In this document: positions 33,753-43,101 of the stretch, one piece after another
Layout of the letters: the number at the start of each line of letters is the position of its first letter
Numbering within the stretch: the first letter of the stretch is position 1
Source: Candidatus Tepidiaquacellales bacterium UBA2330
GTDB lineage: Bacteria; Bacteroidota; Ignavibacteria; Tepidaquicellales; Tepidaquicellaceae
Assembly: GCA_002344965.1 (NCBI GenBank)
Contig: DDUU01000051.1
Span: forward strand, 124,001-188,000
Length of the DNA stretch: 64,000 nt
Direction of reading: 5' to 3'
Translations under genes and position numbers: made by a program
Notes under the pieces: model-generated
The model's database searches: none
Seen by the model: the letters and a program-made list of their open reading frames with translations, nothing else
What the model was told of the DNA's origin: nothing

Positions 33753-34527
33753 AAATTAACAGAACCAGTTTCATAAAAAAATTAAAAATAAGATACGGTA
33801 TGTATTTCACAATGAAACTTTCCGGGAAGAAAAGAAGAAAATTCAGCAGTCGGTTTCTTTCCTGATAAAAATATAAATGAGACGCCTTTTTATCTTCTGT
33901 CGCGCCGCCGCCCTTGTGATATACAATTGATTCGGAAGTATGCAAAATTTTCAATCCTCTGAATTTCACGCTGAAACAAAGAAATGTATCTTCGGAATAT
34001 GCGAAATATTCTGATGGAAATAATTCACCAAGACTATTTACAAGTATTTTTCTGATAATCAGTGAACAGCCCGTCGCCTGAAAAATCTCGCCAATACCGT
34101 TCTCACCGATTTCAAAGACTCGCATTATATTGTGACCAAGCAGATTTATCGTGCCGTTCATTTCATAGTATTTTAAAGGAATACCATCCGTATAAACCAG
34201 CGACTGCGCAATACCTGTTTTTCTGTCAGATTCAATACAGTCTATAAGCTTTTCAAGCCACAATTTATCAACGGTTGTATCATTATTCAAAAGCACAATA
34301 AATTCACCGGAGCATTCCGATAATCCGAGATTATTTCCGCCGGCAAATCCGAGATTCCTTTTTGCTTTTATAATTTTAATGAAAGGTAATGCAAAATTCT
34401 CCTTCATAAATTCAACGCTGCCGTCAGTCGAAGCGTTATCAACAAAAACAATTTCGAAATCCCTGAAAGTCTGACTGATCAATGATTCAAAACAATCTTT
34501 TAAGAATCTTACTCCGTTGTAATTCAC
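33676..34527 (-). CDS. GT2-family glycosyltransferase, frameshifted near its 3' end and lacking a normal start
   Basis: The GT-A core is intact: NYNGVRFLKDC, FVDNASTDGS, RNLGFAGGNNLG, VLLNNDTTV and a FAYSEDTFLC acceptor region. The last ~27 residues in this frame (CGTACKSVCMVFF) look like out-of-frame sequence, with the natural ending found in the overlapping frame. At the other end the ORF opens at a GTG, but the family's first strand (S-V-I-I-V before NYNG) is encoded upstream in frame with no ATG, GTG or TTG between it and a TAA; the ATT at 34546-34548 is the best candidate there. Either the gene is decaying or the sequence has errors. It lies 50 bases after the next GT2 gene. Confidence 0.75.
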   Translation of the reverse strand: MNYNGVRFLKDCFESLISQTFRDFEIVFVDNASTDGSVEFMKENFALPFIKIIKAKRNLGFAGGNNLGLSECSGEFIVLLNNDTTVDKLWLEKLIDCIESDRKTGIAQSLVYTDGIPLKYYEMNGTINLLGHNIMRVFEIGENGIGEIFQATGCSLIIRKILVNSLGELFPSEYFAYSEDTFLCFSVKFRGLKILHTSESIVYHKGGGATEDKKASHLYFYQERNRLLNFLLFFPESFIVKYIPYLIFNFFMKLVLLIYEKIFCGTACKSVCMVFFKYRMDKK

Positions 34528-34577
34528 TATGATGACAGATGCTTTAATATTCTTGTTTATAAGTTATTGAGTGAATT

Positions 34578-35525
34578 TTATTTGAGAATGCTTTTTAAAT
34601 AATCCGCGCTGACTACACGAGTCTTCTGAACTGATTTTCTTTTGCGAATTGAAGCGGGTATTTCTGAAATTCCTTTTATATATCCTTTTACAGCGGAGAT
34701 AAATACGCTGAATGATTCGTTTATTAAAAACAATAAATATCTCTTTACTCTCACAATAAGGAAGAAAGGCAATCCTGACAGCAGCATTGACATTGGATAG
34801 TTTTTCAGTCTCAGCGCTATAAGATTTTTTTCACAAAGCATCACCTGAAAACCTTCGCGTGATTTCGTCGTTGCACCGCGCTTATGATAGACAACGGCTT
34901 TTGGATTATAGAAACATTTGTAACCTGCAAGCTGAAGTCTGAAACTGAAATCAACATCTTCATAATATGCGAAAAAATCTTCATCAAAAAATCCTGCGGC
35001 GCTAAAAACTTCGCTGCGATAAGCTGATGCTCCGGCACATGCGCCGAAAATAAATTCCGGCTCGTCATACTGACCGACGTCATTTTCACCGAATCCTCTT
35101 GCATAAGGCGAACCTTTCTCTTTTATAAAATCACCGGCATCATCAATTATTTTTCTGTCCGTAAAATTCAGCATCTTGCAGGCAACGCTGCCGGTATCCT
35201 CGCTTTTAAATCCATTTACCATTTCTTTCAGAAATTCCTTATCACATTCGGTATCGTTATTCAGCAGTATAATAAATTCAGATTTAATTTTTTCGAGTGA
35301 ATATTTAATTCCCTGATTTACAGCTTTTGCAAATCCGTTGTTTGTATTGTTTCTGATTATTCTGATCTCCGGATAATTCTCTTCGGTAAATTTCACTGAA
35401 TCATCTGAGGAGTTATTGTCAACCAGTACGATTATAAAATCATTTATTGACTGTGCTCTCAGCGAATCAAAGCAGGTTTTAAGATGATGCTGTCCGTTAA
35501 GATTCGGTATTATCACGGATATCAT
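34578..35525 (-). CDS. GT2-family glycosyltransferase
   Basis: A 315-residue GT-A enzyme: ISVIIPNLNGQHHLKTC, VLVDNNSSDDS, NNGFAKAVNQGIKY, LLNNDTECD as the metal site and FFDEDFFAYYEDVDFSFRLQ as the acceptor region. Residues ~235-275 include a hydrophobic segment (MSMLLSGLPFFLIV) and a basic tail, so it is probably a membrane-bound enzyme acting on a lipid-linked glycan. It belongs with its neighbours to the WbbL-like GT2 branch. It lies one base after the following GT2 gene (35527), with tight packing that indicates one transcript. Confidence 0.88.
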   Translation of the reverse strand: MISVIIPNLNGQHHLKTCFDSLRAQSINDFIIVLVDNNSSDDSVKFTEENYPEIRIIRNNTNNGFAKAVNQGIKYSLEKIKSEFIILLNNDTECDKEFLKEMVNGFKSEDTGSVACKMLNFTDRKIIDDAGDFIKEKGSPYARGFGENDVGQYDEPEFIFGACAGASAYRSEVFSAAGFFDEDFFAYYEDVDFSFRLQLAGYKCFYNPKAVVYHKRGATTKSREGFQVMLCEKNLIALRLKNYPMSMLLSGLPFFLIVRVKRYLLFLINESFSVFISAVKGYIKGISEIPASIRKRKSVQKTRVVSADYLKSILK

Positions 35526-35526
35526 T

Positions 35527-36471
35527 TTAAAAAATTGTTTTATTGAATTCAGAGATCAGATACTTGTGTTTCTTAAGTCTGTAACTGTTCTTCTTTCCGG
35601 CTATACTTTTAATATATTCGCCGGAGATCACTGTCAGTGAATTTGCATAAACGCATACTTTCAGAAGCAGCGTCCTCATTGCTCCGTAGTTGTTTTCAAA
35701 AAATTTTATCATACTCATTATAAATCTTCCGTGCAGCCAGTAATCATCATCTGTCTTAAAGCTCTCTCCTCCGAGATGAGTTACTTTCATTGAAGTATCC
35801 ACTTTCAGATCATGTTTCTTTGAAATCCTGTAGCTAAGATCGACATCTTCAAAAAACAATTCATACGATTCATTCATCCTGCCGGATTCTTCAAAAATAT
35901 CTCTTCGCGTAAAAAAAAATGCGCATGGGATCTGATCAGTTCTTTCCGATTTTCCTGAATTCAGGTTAATAGTATAATCACAAAGATATTTATTTTTTAA
36001 ATATCCGGAATTTTCAAACAGCTTTGCCGCAAAAGAGTAAAACAGAATAAACTGCATTACGGAAGGATATCTCTGAAAATACCGGTATTGAAATTTTCCG
36101 TCCGATCCTGTCAGCTTAGGACAGACAGCGCCTGTATTTGCCGGGCTTATCATACTTTCCGTTAATCTTTTGAGCAACGGCTCAGAAAATATTATATCCG
36201 GATTCATGATCAGGATAAATTCTCCTTTGCTTTCTTCAAATCCCATGTTGTTAGCTGCCGAAAAACTGATCCTGCTTTTCAGATACACCGGCTTAACTTT
36301 TTCATATTTTTCAGAAAGACTTTTTATAACGTCCTCTGATCCGTCGCGTGAATCATTATCAACTATTATAATTTCGAATTCAGTATCTTTCTCAATACTG
36401 ATTACAGATTCCACGCAGTCTTTAAGAACTGCTGGAGTTTTGTAGTTAACTATTATAATTGATACTGTCAT
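35527..36471 (-). CDS. GT2-family glycosyltransferase
   Basis: A 314-residue GT-A glycosyltransferase starting MTVSIIIVNYKTPAVLKDC, with FEIIIVDNDSRDGS, SFSAANNMGFEES, LIMNPDIIF as the DxD-type site (N-P-D), and ESYELFFEDVDLSYRI as the acceptor region. DxD is replaced by NPD, as in many WbbL-like enzymes. It overlaps the GT4 gene upstream by 4 bases (ATGA-type), and the next gene follows with one base between. No membrane helix stands out except near the C-terminus. Confidence 0.88.
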   Translation of the reverse strand: MTVSIIIVNYKTPAVLKDCVESVISIEKDTEFEIIIVDNDSRDGSEDVIKSLSEKYEKVKPVYLKSRISFSAANNMGFEESKGEFILIMNPDIIFSEPLLKRLTESMISPANTGAVCPKLTGSDGKFQYRYFQRYPSVMQFILFYSFAAKLFENSGYLKNKYLCDYTINLNSGKSERTDQIPCAFFFTRRDIFEESGRMNESYELFFEDVDLSYRISKKHDLKVDTSMKVTHLGGESFKTDDDYWLHGRFIMSMIKFFENNYGAMRTLLLKVCVYANSLTVISGEYIKSIAGKKNSYRLKKHKYLISEFNKTIF

Positions 36472-37544
36472 TTAATATAATTTTCGGAGATCAAATCTTC
36501 AAATTTATTTACTGATCTGTTCCAGTCTAATGTTTCTCTGATTTTCTCAGATCCTTCTTCTGATATCCTCCTGAGCTCATCTCTGTTACTCAGAAGATAA
36601 TCAACGCATTTATAAAGTTCATCAGGATTATCAGGTGAAGCGAGCATAGCTGATTTGAGATGCTCTGCAAACTCCGGCACGGCTCCGGATCTGTTTCCGG
36701 AAAGTGCACATCTACACGCCATTGCTTCAGCCGGAGGAAGTCCGAAACCTTCATAAAGACTTGTAAACAAAAAAATATCCGATCCGCAGTATAGTTTAAC
36801 AATGTCCTCTTCGCCCGGATCAGTAATGAATTCTATATACTCCGGCATGTTGTGATATCTGCTGCGTCCGAAAGATCTGAATCTCACATCCGGATATTTT
36901 TCATGGATCCTGACAGCAATATCAATAGCCGTCTTAGTGTTTTTATTTTCAAGTATATGATCAGTAAAAAGTATTACCGGAGGATCATTGAATACTTTAT
37001 TAGGATTATTGAATAAACTGAAATCAATCCCGTTTAAGATAATTTCAGAATTTGAATTGAATTTCCTGAGCAGCAGGTCTTTAAGATATTTTGATACTGT
37101 AATTCTTGTTAAGGGAAGACTGTAACTTTTATCCACATAAAATTCATTCGAATTCCAGTTCTCATAATCCTGTATAAGATAAAACTTTTTTCCTTTAGCT
37201 GCATTTAGTTTGCTGACAACGTAAGATGTTGTCCAGGAAGTTGCTATCAATGCATCTGCATCTCTGACGGTGAAATTATTAAACAGCCAGAGAAATTCAA
37301 ATTTAAAATTATATCTGTATATATTATCAGGAAACTTTTTACCTTTTAAAATAATATTCTTCGCATATTTTAACTGATACTTAAGATAATATTTGCTGAC
37401 AGATCCTTTATAATTATTAAAAGGAATAACAGGCGTATACAGAATTACATCATGTCCGCGTGATGTAAGGCGGTTTGCATATTCAAATATAATTCTCATA
37501 CCACCTGTTCTTGATATTTCCGGAACGATAAAATTAATCTTCAT
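36468..37544 (-). CDS. GT4-family glycosyltransferase
   Basis: A 358-residue GT-B enzyme: MKINFIVPEISRTGGMRIIF with the Gly-Gly acceptor loop, a middle segment FYLIQDYENWNSNEFYVDKS, ILNGIDFSLFNNP, and the donor site FTSLYEGFGLPPAEAMACRC ending in the E-x7-E pattern. The QDYE element resembles rhamnan/mannan-type GT4 enzymes, but the sugar is not known. It overlaps the genes on both sides by 4 bases, so it is within one translationally coupled run. Confidence 0.87.
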   Translation of the reverse strand: MKINFIVPEISRTGGMRIIFEYANRLTSRGHDVILYTPVIPFNNYKGSVSKYYLKYQLKYAKNIILKGKKFPDNIYRYNFKFEFLWLFNNFTVRDADALIATSWTTSYVVSKLNAAKGKKFYLIQDYENWNSNEFYVDKSYSLPLTRITVSKYLKDLLLRKFNSNSEIILNGIDFSLFNNPNKVFNDPPVILFTDHILENKNTKTAIDIAVRIHEKYPDVRFRSFGRSRYHNMPEYIEFITDPGEEDIVKLYCGSDIFLFTSLYEGFGLPPAEAMACRCALSGNRSGAVPEFAEHLKSAMLASPDNPDELYKCVDYLLSNRDELRRISEEGSEKIRETLDWNRSVNKFEDLISENYIK

Positions 37545-39166
37545 TGGTTTTCCGAAAGCTTTTTGATCCGTACAATGTATTTTCTATATTTACTCCGATT
37601 TAACTTTTCTTCATCTAGATATTTTACCGGAATCAGTTTTATGATAACTTTTGACAAAAGCTTTTTATCCCTGTTGTCTAAAAATTTCATTTTCTTTATG
37701 AGCAGAATATAAACTGATGTAAAGAAACCGAAAAGAACTAATATACAGATTATTCCTGAGATCCTTCCCTGCGGCTGATATATAAATTTATTTGAGAAAT
37801 AATACACAACTCCTGCAGCAATACCGCTTATGATTCCTGCTGCAAGAGGACGCAATTGCTTTTCGGTAAATATGTCTTTTGTCTTAAGCGAGAAAAATTT
37901 TGCGGACACAAAATAAAGATACAGTGAAGAGATGACAGTGGAAAATACGTTTCCGATTGCTGCGCCTGTCAGACCGTAATATTTTATGAGCAAAAAACTG
38001 ACAATTAAATTTATTCCGAGAAAGATCATTCCTTCCCTCATCTGATATTTCGGAACGCCTGTGTTCGGAATAACAGAATTTCCGGGAGCAGATATTGACA
38101 TGTTTACAAGCTGACCAATCACAAGTATTTTCAGAATATATGATGAATGTTCATATCCTTCACCGAGCCATGTAAATATTAACAGGTCGGAAAAAACAAA
38201 TAAAAATATAAAAACCGGAACTGCAGTTAGCGTTAGATACTTTGCGGAATCTGTATAAAGCTCTTTTAATTTCTGATCATCATTTTTAGCTTTTAACTCT
38301 GATGCAACGGGAGCGATCTGAGGTATGATCTGAAAAGGTACAAGTCTTCCGATACGAGTGATCCTGTTTGCAACATTAAAATAAGTAACGTTATTTAGCA
38401 CAGAAAAATATGCGAGAAGGAATTCATCATATTTCTCAGCAGCAAAAGTCGCTAATTTCGAAACCTGCATCTGCACTCCGAACTTAGACATTTCTTTAAG
38501 AGGAGCAATGCGGGTATGAAAAAGACTGACCTTTAATTCACTGAGATGTTTCTTTGCAAGAATTGCATACATTATATTTGTCAGCAATACAGATATAAGC
38601 TGCACCCACATTATTCCCGTAAGACCGTAACCGGATTTAAGAGCAATTACTGTCAGTATCAGATTAATGAAACCTGCTGTCAGAGCGACCGCACTTGTAA
38701 TATACATTTTCTGAATACTGATAAGCACAGAAGTAAAAATCATAAATGTTCCGGAAATTATAAATATTATCAGACCTATATTATAAACATTCGAAGCCAG
38801 ATCCTGTAACTCCGGAGGAATATTCAGCAGAGAAAGCAGCGGACCTGAAAAAAAGTAAGCGGCTCCGGCTATCAGTAATGAAACTAAAATATAAAAGATC
38901 AGACCTGTGTTGAAATATTCGTTTAGATTTTTATAATCCCTGTTTACATTATATCTCGAAATAAATACTACGAAAGAAGATGAAATGCTTAGGTCAAAAA
39001 GATTGAACAACCCTATAAACCCAAGAATAAGCGCATACAATCCAAACTGCACTTCACCTATACTTGATAATATGAACGGAGTTAAGATTAAAGGAAAAAT
39101 AAACCCGAATAACTGTGCAAGCACATAGTAAGCTGTATTTTTTACTACTTTATCTGTAAGAGACAT
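37541..39166 (-). CDS. Lipid-linked oligosaccharide flippase (Wzx-like)
   Basis: A polytopic protein of about 541 residues with roughly 12-14 helices. SLTDKVVKNTAYYVLAQLFG, FILSSIGEVQFGLYALI and the long loop containing KFGVQMQVSKLATFAAEKYDEFLLAYF are typical of polysaccharide-biosynthesis/MATE-like flippases that move undecaprenyl-linked glycans across the inner membrane. I prefer the ATG at 39166 (MSLTDK), since the upstream candidate at 39187 is a TTG giving seven extra residues. Six glycosyltransferases follow it; a Wzy polymerase or ligase is not in the window, so the glycan may be completed elsewhere or transferred as a single unit. Confidence 0.87.
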   Translation of the reverse strand: MSLTDKVVKNTAYYVLAQLFGFIFPLILTPFILSSIGEVQFGLYALILGFIGLFNLFDLSISSSFVVFISRYNVNRDYKNLNEYFNTGLIFYILVSLLIAGAAYFFSGPLLSLLNIPPELQDLASNVYNIGLIIFIISGTFMIFTSVLISIQKMYITSAVALTAGFINLILTVIALKSGYGLTGIMWVQLISVLLTNIMYAILAKKHLSELKVSLFHTRIAPLKEMSKFGVQMQVSKLATFAAEKYDEFLLAYFSVLNNVTYFNVANRITRIGRLVPFQIIPQIAPVASELKAKNDDQKLKELYTDSAKYLTLTAVPVFIFLFVFSDLLIFTWLGEGYEHSSYILKILVIGQLVNMSISAPGNSVIPNTGVPKYQMREGMIFLGINLIVSFLLIKYYGLTGAAIGNVFSTVISSLYLYFVSAKFFSLKTKDIFTEKQLRPLAAGIISGIAAGVVYYFSNKFIYQPQGRISGIICILVLFGFFTSVYILLIKKMKFLDNRDKKLLSKVIIKLIPVKYLDEEKLNRSKYRKYIVRIKKLSENQ

Positions 39167-39358
39167 GATCAGAATTTGTAAGTTCAAAAATTCCGGATAT
39201 CGGGATACAGAAATTGATTACAGGAAATATAAAAAAATTGTAAGAAGTTAAAATGAAATCAGGATTCGTAAAATAAAAAGACTTAACCTTTCTGAAAATT
39301 TCCGGGGAAGAAAAAAACAATCCGGGTTGTGGAGAAAAAATTTCAGCATGATTCATAT

Positions 39359-40366
39359 TCAAATTTTATTTGCCGGATGGTAATGCATTCCTGCATTATA
39401 AAACATCATTTGAATCTGATACCGGAGGTTATCAATATCTTTTTGATAATTCTGCTTTTTTATGCCGCTGACATTTTTATGCTGATTTTTTCTGAGAGCC
39501 AGAGTCGTAGCTGTCTTTACATAACTTTTCTGATCCACTCCTGCCGGGCACCATCCGTATTTAAATCTCCGCATTACATAAGGAAGATGATTTAAATGTT
39601 CCGGAGGTATGAAACCCCTATTTGCCTCATCCTGCAGCTCTTTAAGAATTGTTTTGCCTTCAAAGTAAACCGAGATCTGAAATATAGAAAATGTAACAAA
39701 CAGATAAAGTATCAGGAACAGAAAACCAAATAAAGTTGTATCTTCAAAACTTACGGAAAGATTCCAGCTGAAGTGCAGGAACACGGCAAGAAAAAATCCG
39801 GTAGGGATCAGAATAAATTTTAATATAAATGGTTTAAACTTTGCATAACCGAGAAACGCTCCGAATGTAGCGGTTGCCAGAAAGTGCATTACCGCTGAAA
39901 ATAATGTCCTAATTATAACTATCATAAGCCATGCAACAGGAGTTGTCCCGTAAAAAAGGAAGTACATAAAATTTTCAGTCATTCCGAAACCAAGTCCTAT
40001 AGCGCCTCCGAGTACAGCTCCGTCCACACCGCCGTCAAATCTTTTACTGAATGAAATGATCAGAAGAAACAAACCTTTGGTAAACTCTTCGACAAGAGGT
40101 GCAGTTATTACAGCGCCGGAGAGATTCATTAACTCCGCCGGGTTATCATCTGATACTGCCTGTATGAGTTCATTGAGAGGTATCTGAAATATCAGACTTC
40201 CGATTATTGCAAGAAAAACCGCTCCGGTCGCTCCCCAGAAAAAATTCATAAGGACAAACCAGAATGGCTCTCTTTCATATCTGTCCATATACCAGATAAT
40301 AAGCAGGTAGAAAAACATCGGTACAACCGCAGCTATAAGCGAAGCAAACGCAAGGAATAATCCCAT
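39359..40366 (-). CDS. PrsW-family intramembrane metalloprotease
   Basis: A 335-residue membrane protein with about eight helices. The PrsW/CPBP-like signature is seen: WYMDRYEREPF early, APLVEEFTKG with Glu93-Glu94 and Lys97 (EExxK), then GFGMTENFMYF and AVMHFLATATFG with the metal-ligand Glu and His. PrsW in Bacillus performs site-1 cleavage of an anti-sigma factor, but here no anti-sigma gene is nearby. The last ~80 residues are hydrophilic and include CPAGVDQKSY. It lies between the flippase (171 bases away) and the BCCP gene (55 bases). Confidence 0.85.
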   Translation of the reverse strand: MGLFLAFASLIAAVVPMFFYLLIIWYMDRYEREPFWFVLMNFFWGATGAVFLAIIGSLIFQIPLNELIQAVSDDNPAELMNLSGAVITAPLVEEFTKGLFLLIISFSKRFDGGVDGAVLGGAIGLGFGMTENFMYFLFYGTTPVAWLMIVIIRTLFSAVMHFLATATFGAFLGYAKFKPFILKFILIPTGFFLAVFLHFSWNLSVSFEDTTLFGFLFLILYLFVTFSIFQISVYFEGKTILKELQDEANRGFIPPEHLNHLPYVMRRFKYGWCPAGVDQKSYVKTATTLALRKNQHKNVSGIKKQNYQKDIDNLRYQIQMMFYNAGMHYHPANKI

Positions 40367-40421
40367 TGATTAATTTAATTCCTGATTTAATTGAATAAAT
40401 TTCTGAAATCTGAAAAAACTG

Positions 40422-40931
40422 TCAGCCGAGTAATATCATTAGTTCATTCTTTTCTACCGAGTTCATTTCCTCAACATAAACTTTTTTTATCACCGAATCT
40501 TTTTTTGATTTTATTTCATTCTCCATTTTCATTGCCTCGAGCACTAGAAGCACATCGCCTTTTTTTATCAGCTGACCTTCATGTACGTTAAGCTTCTTAA
40601 TGATTCCCGGCATCGGCGAGACTATTTCATTTTTCACTGTATCGCCGGATTTATTTCCTGACAATTTTTCTTTCAGAAGATCGAGTTCGCTTTTGCAGTT
40701 CACTTTGTAAAGAATTGAATCCAGATTAATTTCTGTGTAATTATCTTCTGTGTTTTCAGATACAGAAATATAATAGTTTCTGTTGTCAATCCTGAGGATC
40801 ATTACATTCGGACTAAGCCATTTATAATTATACTCAACTTCTTTTCCGCTGATAAACGCCTTGCTGTCCGAAGAGATTATAACTTCGCTTTTCTTGTCCG
40901 AATCCAAAAAACTCAATTGAAATTTTTTCAT
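40422..40931 (-). CDS. Biotin carboxyl carrier protein/domain of an acyl-CoA carboxylase
   Basis: The 169 residues end in a biotinyl domain with the biotin Lys135 in VLEAMKMENE, preceded by NEIVSPMPGIIKKLNVHEGQ. The N-terminal ~90 residues are a BT-like or linker domain, as in propionyl-CoA or pyruvate carboxylase alpha chains, rather than the short Pro/Ala-rich linker of AccB. It overlaps the biotin carboxylase stop by 4 bases. The pair thus acts as a split alpha chain. The carboxyltransferase beta gene is not in the window, so the acyl-CoA substrate (acetyl, propionyl or methylcrotonyl) is open. Confidence 0.88.
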   Translation of the reverse strand: MKKFQLSFLDSDKKSEVIISSDSKAFISGKEVEYNYKWLSPNVMILRIDNRNYYISVSENTEDNYTEINLDSILYKVNCKSELDLLKEKLSGNKSGDTVKNEIVSPMPGIIKKLNVHEGQLIKKGDVLLVLEAMKMENEIKSKKDSVIKKVYVEEMNSVEKNELMILLG

Positions 40932-42433
40932 CTGAATGTATCCTGCCTTTTTTTAATCCAGTTTCCTGATACACCGTTACTGCTCATTTTAATTTTTCTG
41001 TTTGATGAGTTCTTATTTTCTTTTAATATTACCGCTGCAAGACTGACTGCCGAATCCAGTTCTTCATTTGAGAAATCCGGACTGATGATTCTGGACTTAA
41101 ATTCCTTTTCTATGAACTGAGTATGATAATTACCGTCAACAAATTCCTTACATTCCAGAAGACTGAGTAAAAAATTAATGTTAGTTTTAATTCCGACTAT
41201 CACATAATCTTTCAATGCTCTTTTCATTTTTTCAATTGCAACCGTCCTGTCCGCTCCGTAAGAGATCAGTTTCGAGATCATGGGATCATAATATACCGAT
41301 ATCTCGTCTCCCTGTTCAATTCCGGTATCTTCCCTCATTCCGCTGCCCAGAAAACTTTTCATATAAGTGATTTTTCCGGACGACGGCATAAAATTATCAT
41401 AAGAATCTTCAGCGCATATCCTGCATTCTATAGTATGACCATAGAAATTCACGTCTTCCTGTGTTAAAGTCAGCTTCCCGCCATTTGCGATTTTGATCTG
41501 CTCTCTTACAAGATCCAGTCCTGTGCGGATTTCCGTAATCGGGTGTTCCACCTGAAGACGCGTATTTACTTCAAGGAAATAAAACTTTTTATTTTCATCA
41601 ACAATAAACTCAACCGTTCCTGCATTTGTATAACCCGCAGCTTTAACAATTCTTTTAGCGCATTCGCCCATATCTCTGCGAAGATTTTCATCCATTATCA
41701 CGGAAGGGGTTTCTTCAATGATCTTCTGATGTCTTCTCTGCATGGAACATTCCCTTTCGCCGAGATGAATTACATTGCCATGTTCATCAGCCAGTATCTG
41801 AAATTCTATATGTCTGGGATTCACAATATACTTTTCAATGAATACGCTGTCATCTCCAAAAGAGGATTTGGCTTCGCTTTGCGCCATTCTAAGTGAACTT
41901 TCAATTTCCGATTCATCATTCACCACGCGCATGCCTTTTCCGCCGCCGCCGGCTGAAGCTTTGATAAGGACAGGATATCCGATCTCTGAGGCAATCGATT
42001 TTATTTTACTCATATCCTGCAGCGGCTTATCAGTGCCGGGTACAACGGGCACATCATTTTTCAAAGCCAGTGCTTTTGCTTCTGTTTTACTGCCCAGCAG
42101 TTCAATGGATTTATAACCGGGTCCTATAAATTTTATTCCGTTGTCTTCGCACATTTTCGCAAAGAAACCTCTTTCGGACAGAAATCCGTAACCCGGATGT
42201 ATTGCTTCCGCTCCTGTTTTTTTTGCAATTTCAATTATTTTATCGGCAAGTAAATAACTTTTTGAAGAGGGAGATTCTCCCAATCGGTATGCTTCATCAG
42301 CAAGTTTTGTAAAAAGCGAGTATCTGTCAAAATCAGAATAGACCGCTACCGTTTTAATTCCCATTTCCTTTGCAGTCGAGAGGATTCTAACTGCTATTTC
42401 ACCCCTGTTTGCAATTAATATTTTTTTAAACAA
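40928..42433 (-). CDS. accC: Biotin carboxylase subunit of an acyl-CoA carboxylase
   Basis: Carboxylates biotin on the carrier protein using ATP and bicarbonate. The ~501 residues contain KKILIANRGEIAVRIL, HPGYGFLSE, the Gly-rich ATP lid KASAGGGGKGMR, EKYIVNPRHIEFQILAD, RECSMQRRHQK, FLEVNTRLQVEHPITE and the active-site region. I place the start at the TTG at 42431-42433, which gives the canonical MFKKILIANRG. The ATG at 42463 would add ten atypical residues (YVFKNFKNK). Length and pairing with a long BCCP suggest a propionyl/acetyl-CoA carboxylase alpha chain rather than AccC of fatty acid synthesis. It heads the long minus-strand block. Confidence 0.9.
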   Translation of the reverse strand: MFKKILIANRGEIAVRILSTAKEMGIKTVAVYSDFDRYSLFTKLADEAYRLGESPSSKSYLLADKIIEIAKKTGAEAIHPGYGFLSERGFFAKMCEDNGIKFIGPGYKSIELLGSKTEAKALALKNDVPVVPGTDKPLQDMSKIKSIASEIGYPVLIKASAGGGGKGMRVVNDESEIESSLRMAQSEAKSSFGDDSVFIEKYIVNPRHIEFQILADEHGNVIHLGERECSMQRRHQKIIEETPSVIMDENLRRDMGECAKRIVKAAGYTNAGTVEFIVDENKKFYFLEVNTRLQVEHPITEIRTGLDLVREQIKIANGGKLTLTQEDVNFYGHTIECRICAEDSYDNFMPSSGKITYMKSFLGSGMREDTGIEQGDEISVYYDPMISKLISYGADRTVAIEKMKRALKDYVIVGIKTNINFLLSLLECKEFVDGNYHTQFIEKEFKSRIISPDFSNEELDSAVSLAAVILKENKNSSNRKIKMSSNGVSGNWIKKRQDTFR

Positions 42434-42728
42434 TTTGTTTTTGAAATTTTTGAATACATACAAATTTAGTAATATTGCACCGATATAAAAAGGAAGTAAA
42501 CGTTATCAGTTTGTTCAATTTAGGTAAATGAAGAGTCAATTCATTTTTATAAGTTAACCGGGACACAATTAGTTTTGAAGTTTTAAAAAATTCAAAAAAT
42601 ATATGAGAGCTCAGGATTAATTCAGAGTTCAAAACAATAATGATAAATAACAGGTGTTCAGTAAATATAGAATTTAATTTAAGTTTTCAATTTCGGATAT
42701 TTATACTTTTAAAAAAATAATTTATAAA

Positions 42729-43091
42729 ATGCCAAGAACTGAACTGATAACAAGAGTCATGGACTCAATAGACAGGAAGGACGGAAAAGCCTTCAGTGAA
42801 TTTATTACCGAGGACGGCGTATTTAAGTATGCTAACAACGAAGCGGTAAAAGGCAGAAAAAACATTGAAGAATATGTAAATGGATTTTTCAGCATGATCA
42901 AATCAGGCAAGCATACAATTGTCAAACTTTGGGATGAAGGCGACAGCATTGTATGGCAGGGTGAAGTTACTTATACAAGACATGATGATAAGGTAATGAC
43001 CTTTCCTTTCGTTAATGTGTTTTATATGAAAGGAGATATGATAACTGATTATCTGATACATATAGATAATACTCCTTTATTTGCTTCCTAA
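42729..43091 (+). CDS. NTF2-like/SnoaL-like domain protein
   Basis: The 120 residues have the cone-shaped NTF2-like layout: an N-terminal helix RTELITRVMDSIDRKDGKAF, then FSEFITEDGVFKYANNEAVKGRKNIEEYVNGFF and a curved sheet ending TFPFVNVFYMKGDMITDYLIHID. This is the SnoaL-like subgroup, whose members are small isomerases, hydrolases or ligand-binding proteins; the function here is unknown. It is a single gene divergent from accC by 295 bases (to the chosen accC start). A strong inverted repeat begins 10 bases after its stop. Confidence 0.75.
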   Translation: MPRTELITRVMDSIDRKDGKAFSEFITEDGVFKYANNEAVKGRKNIEEYVNGFFSMIKSGKHTIVKLWDEGDSIVWQGEVTYTRHDDKVMTFPFVNVFYMKGDMITDYLIHIDNTPLFAS

Positions 43092-43101
43092 TCAGATTTC
43101 T

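Noticed and set aside
33493..33759. 88-residue plus-strand ORF
   Set aside because: It is antisense to the GT2 tail and has no domain of its own.
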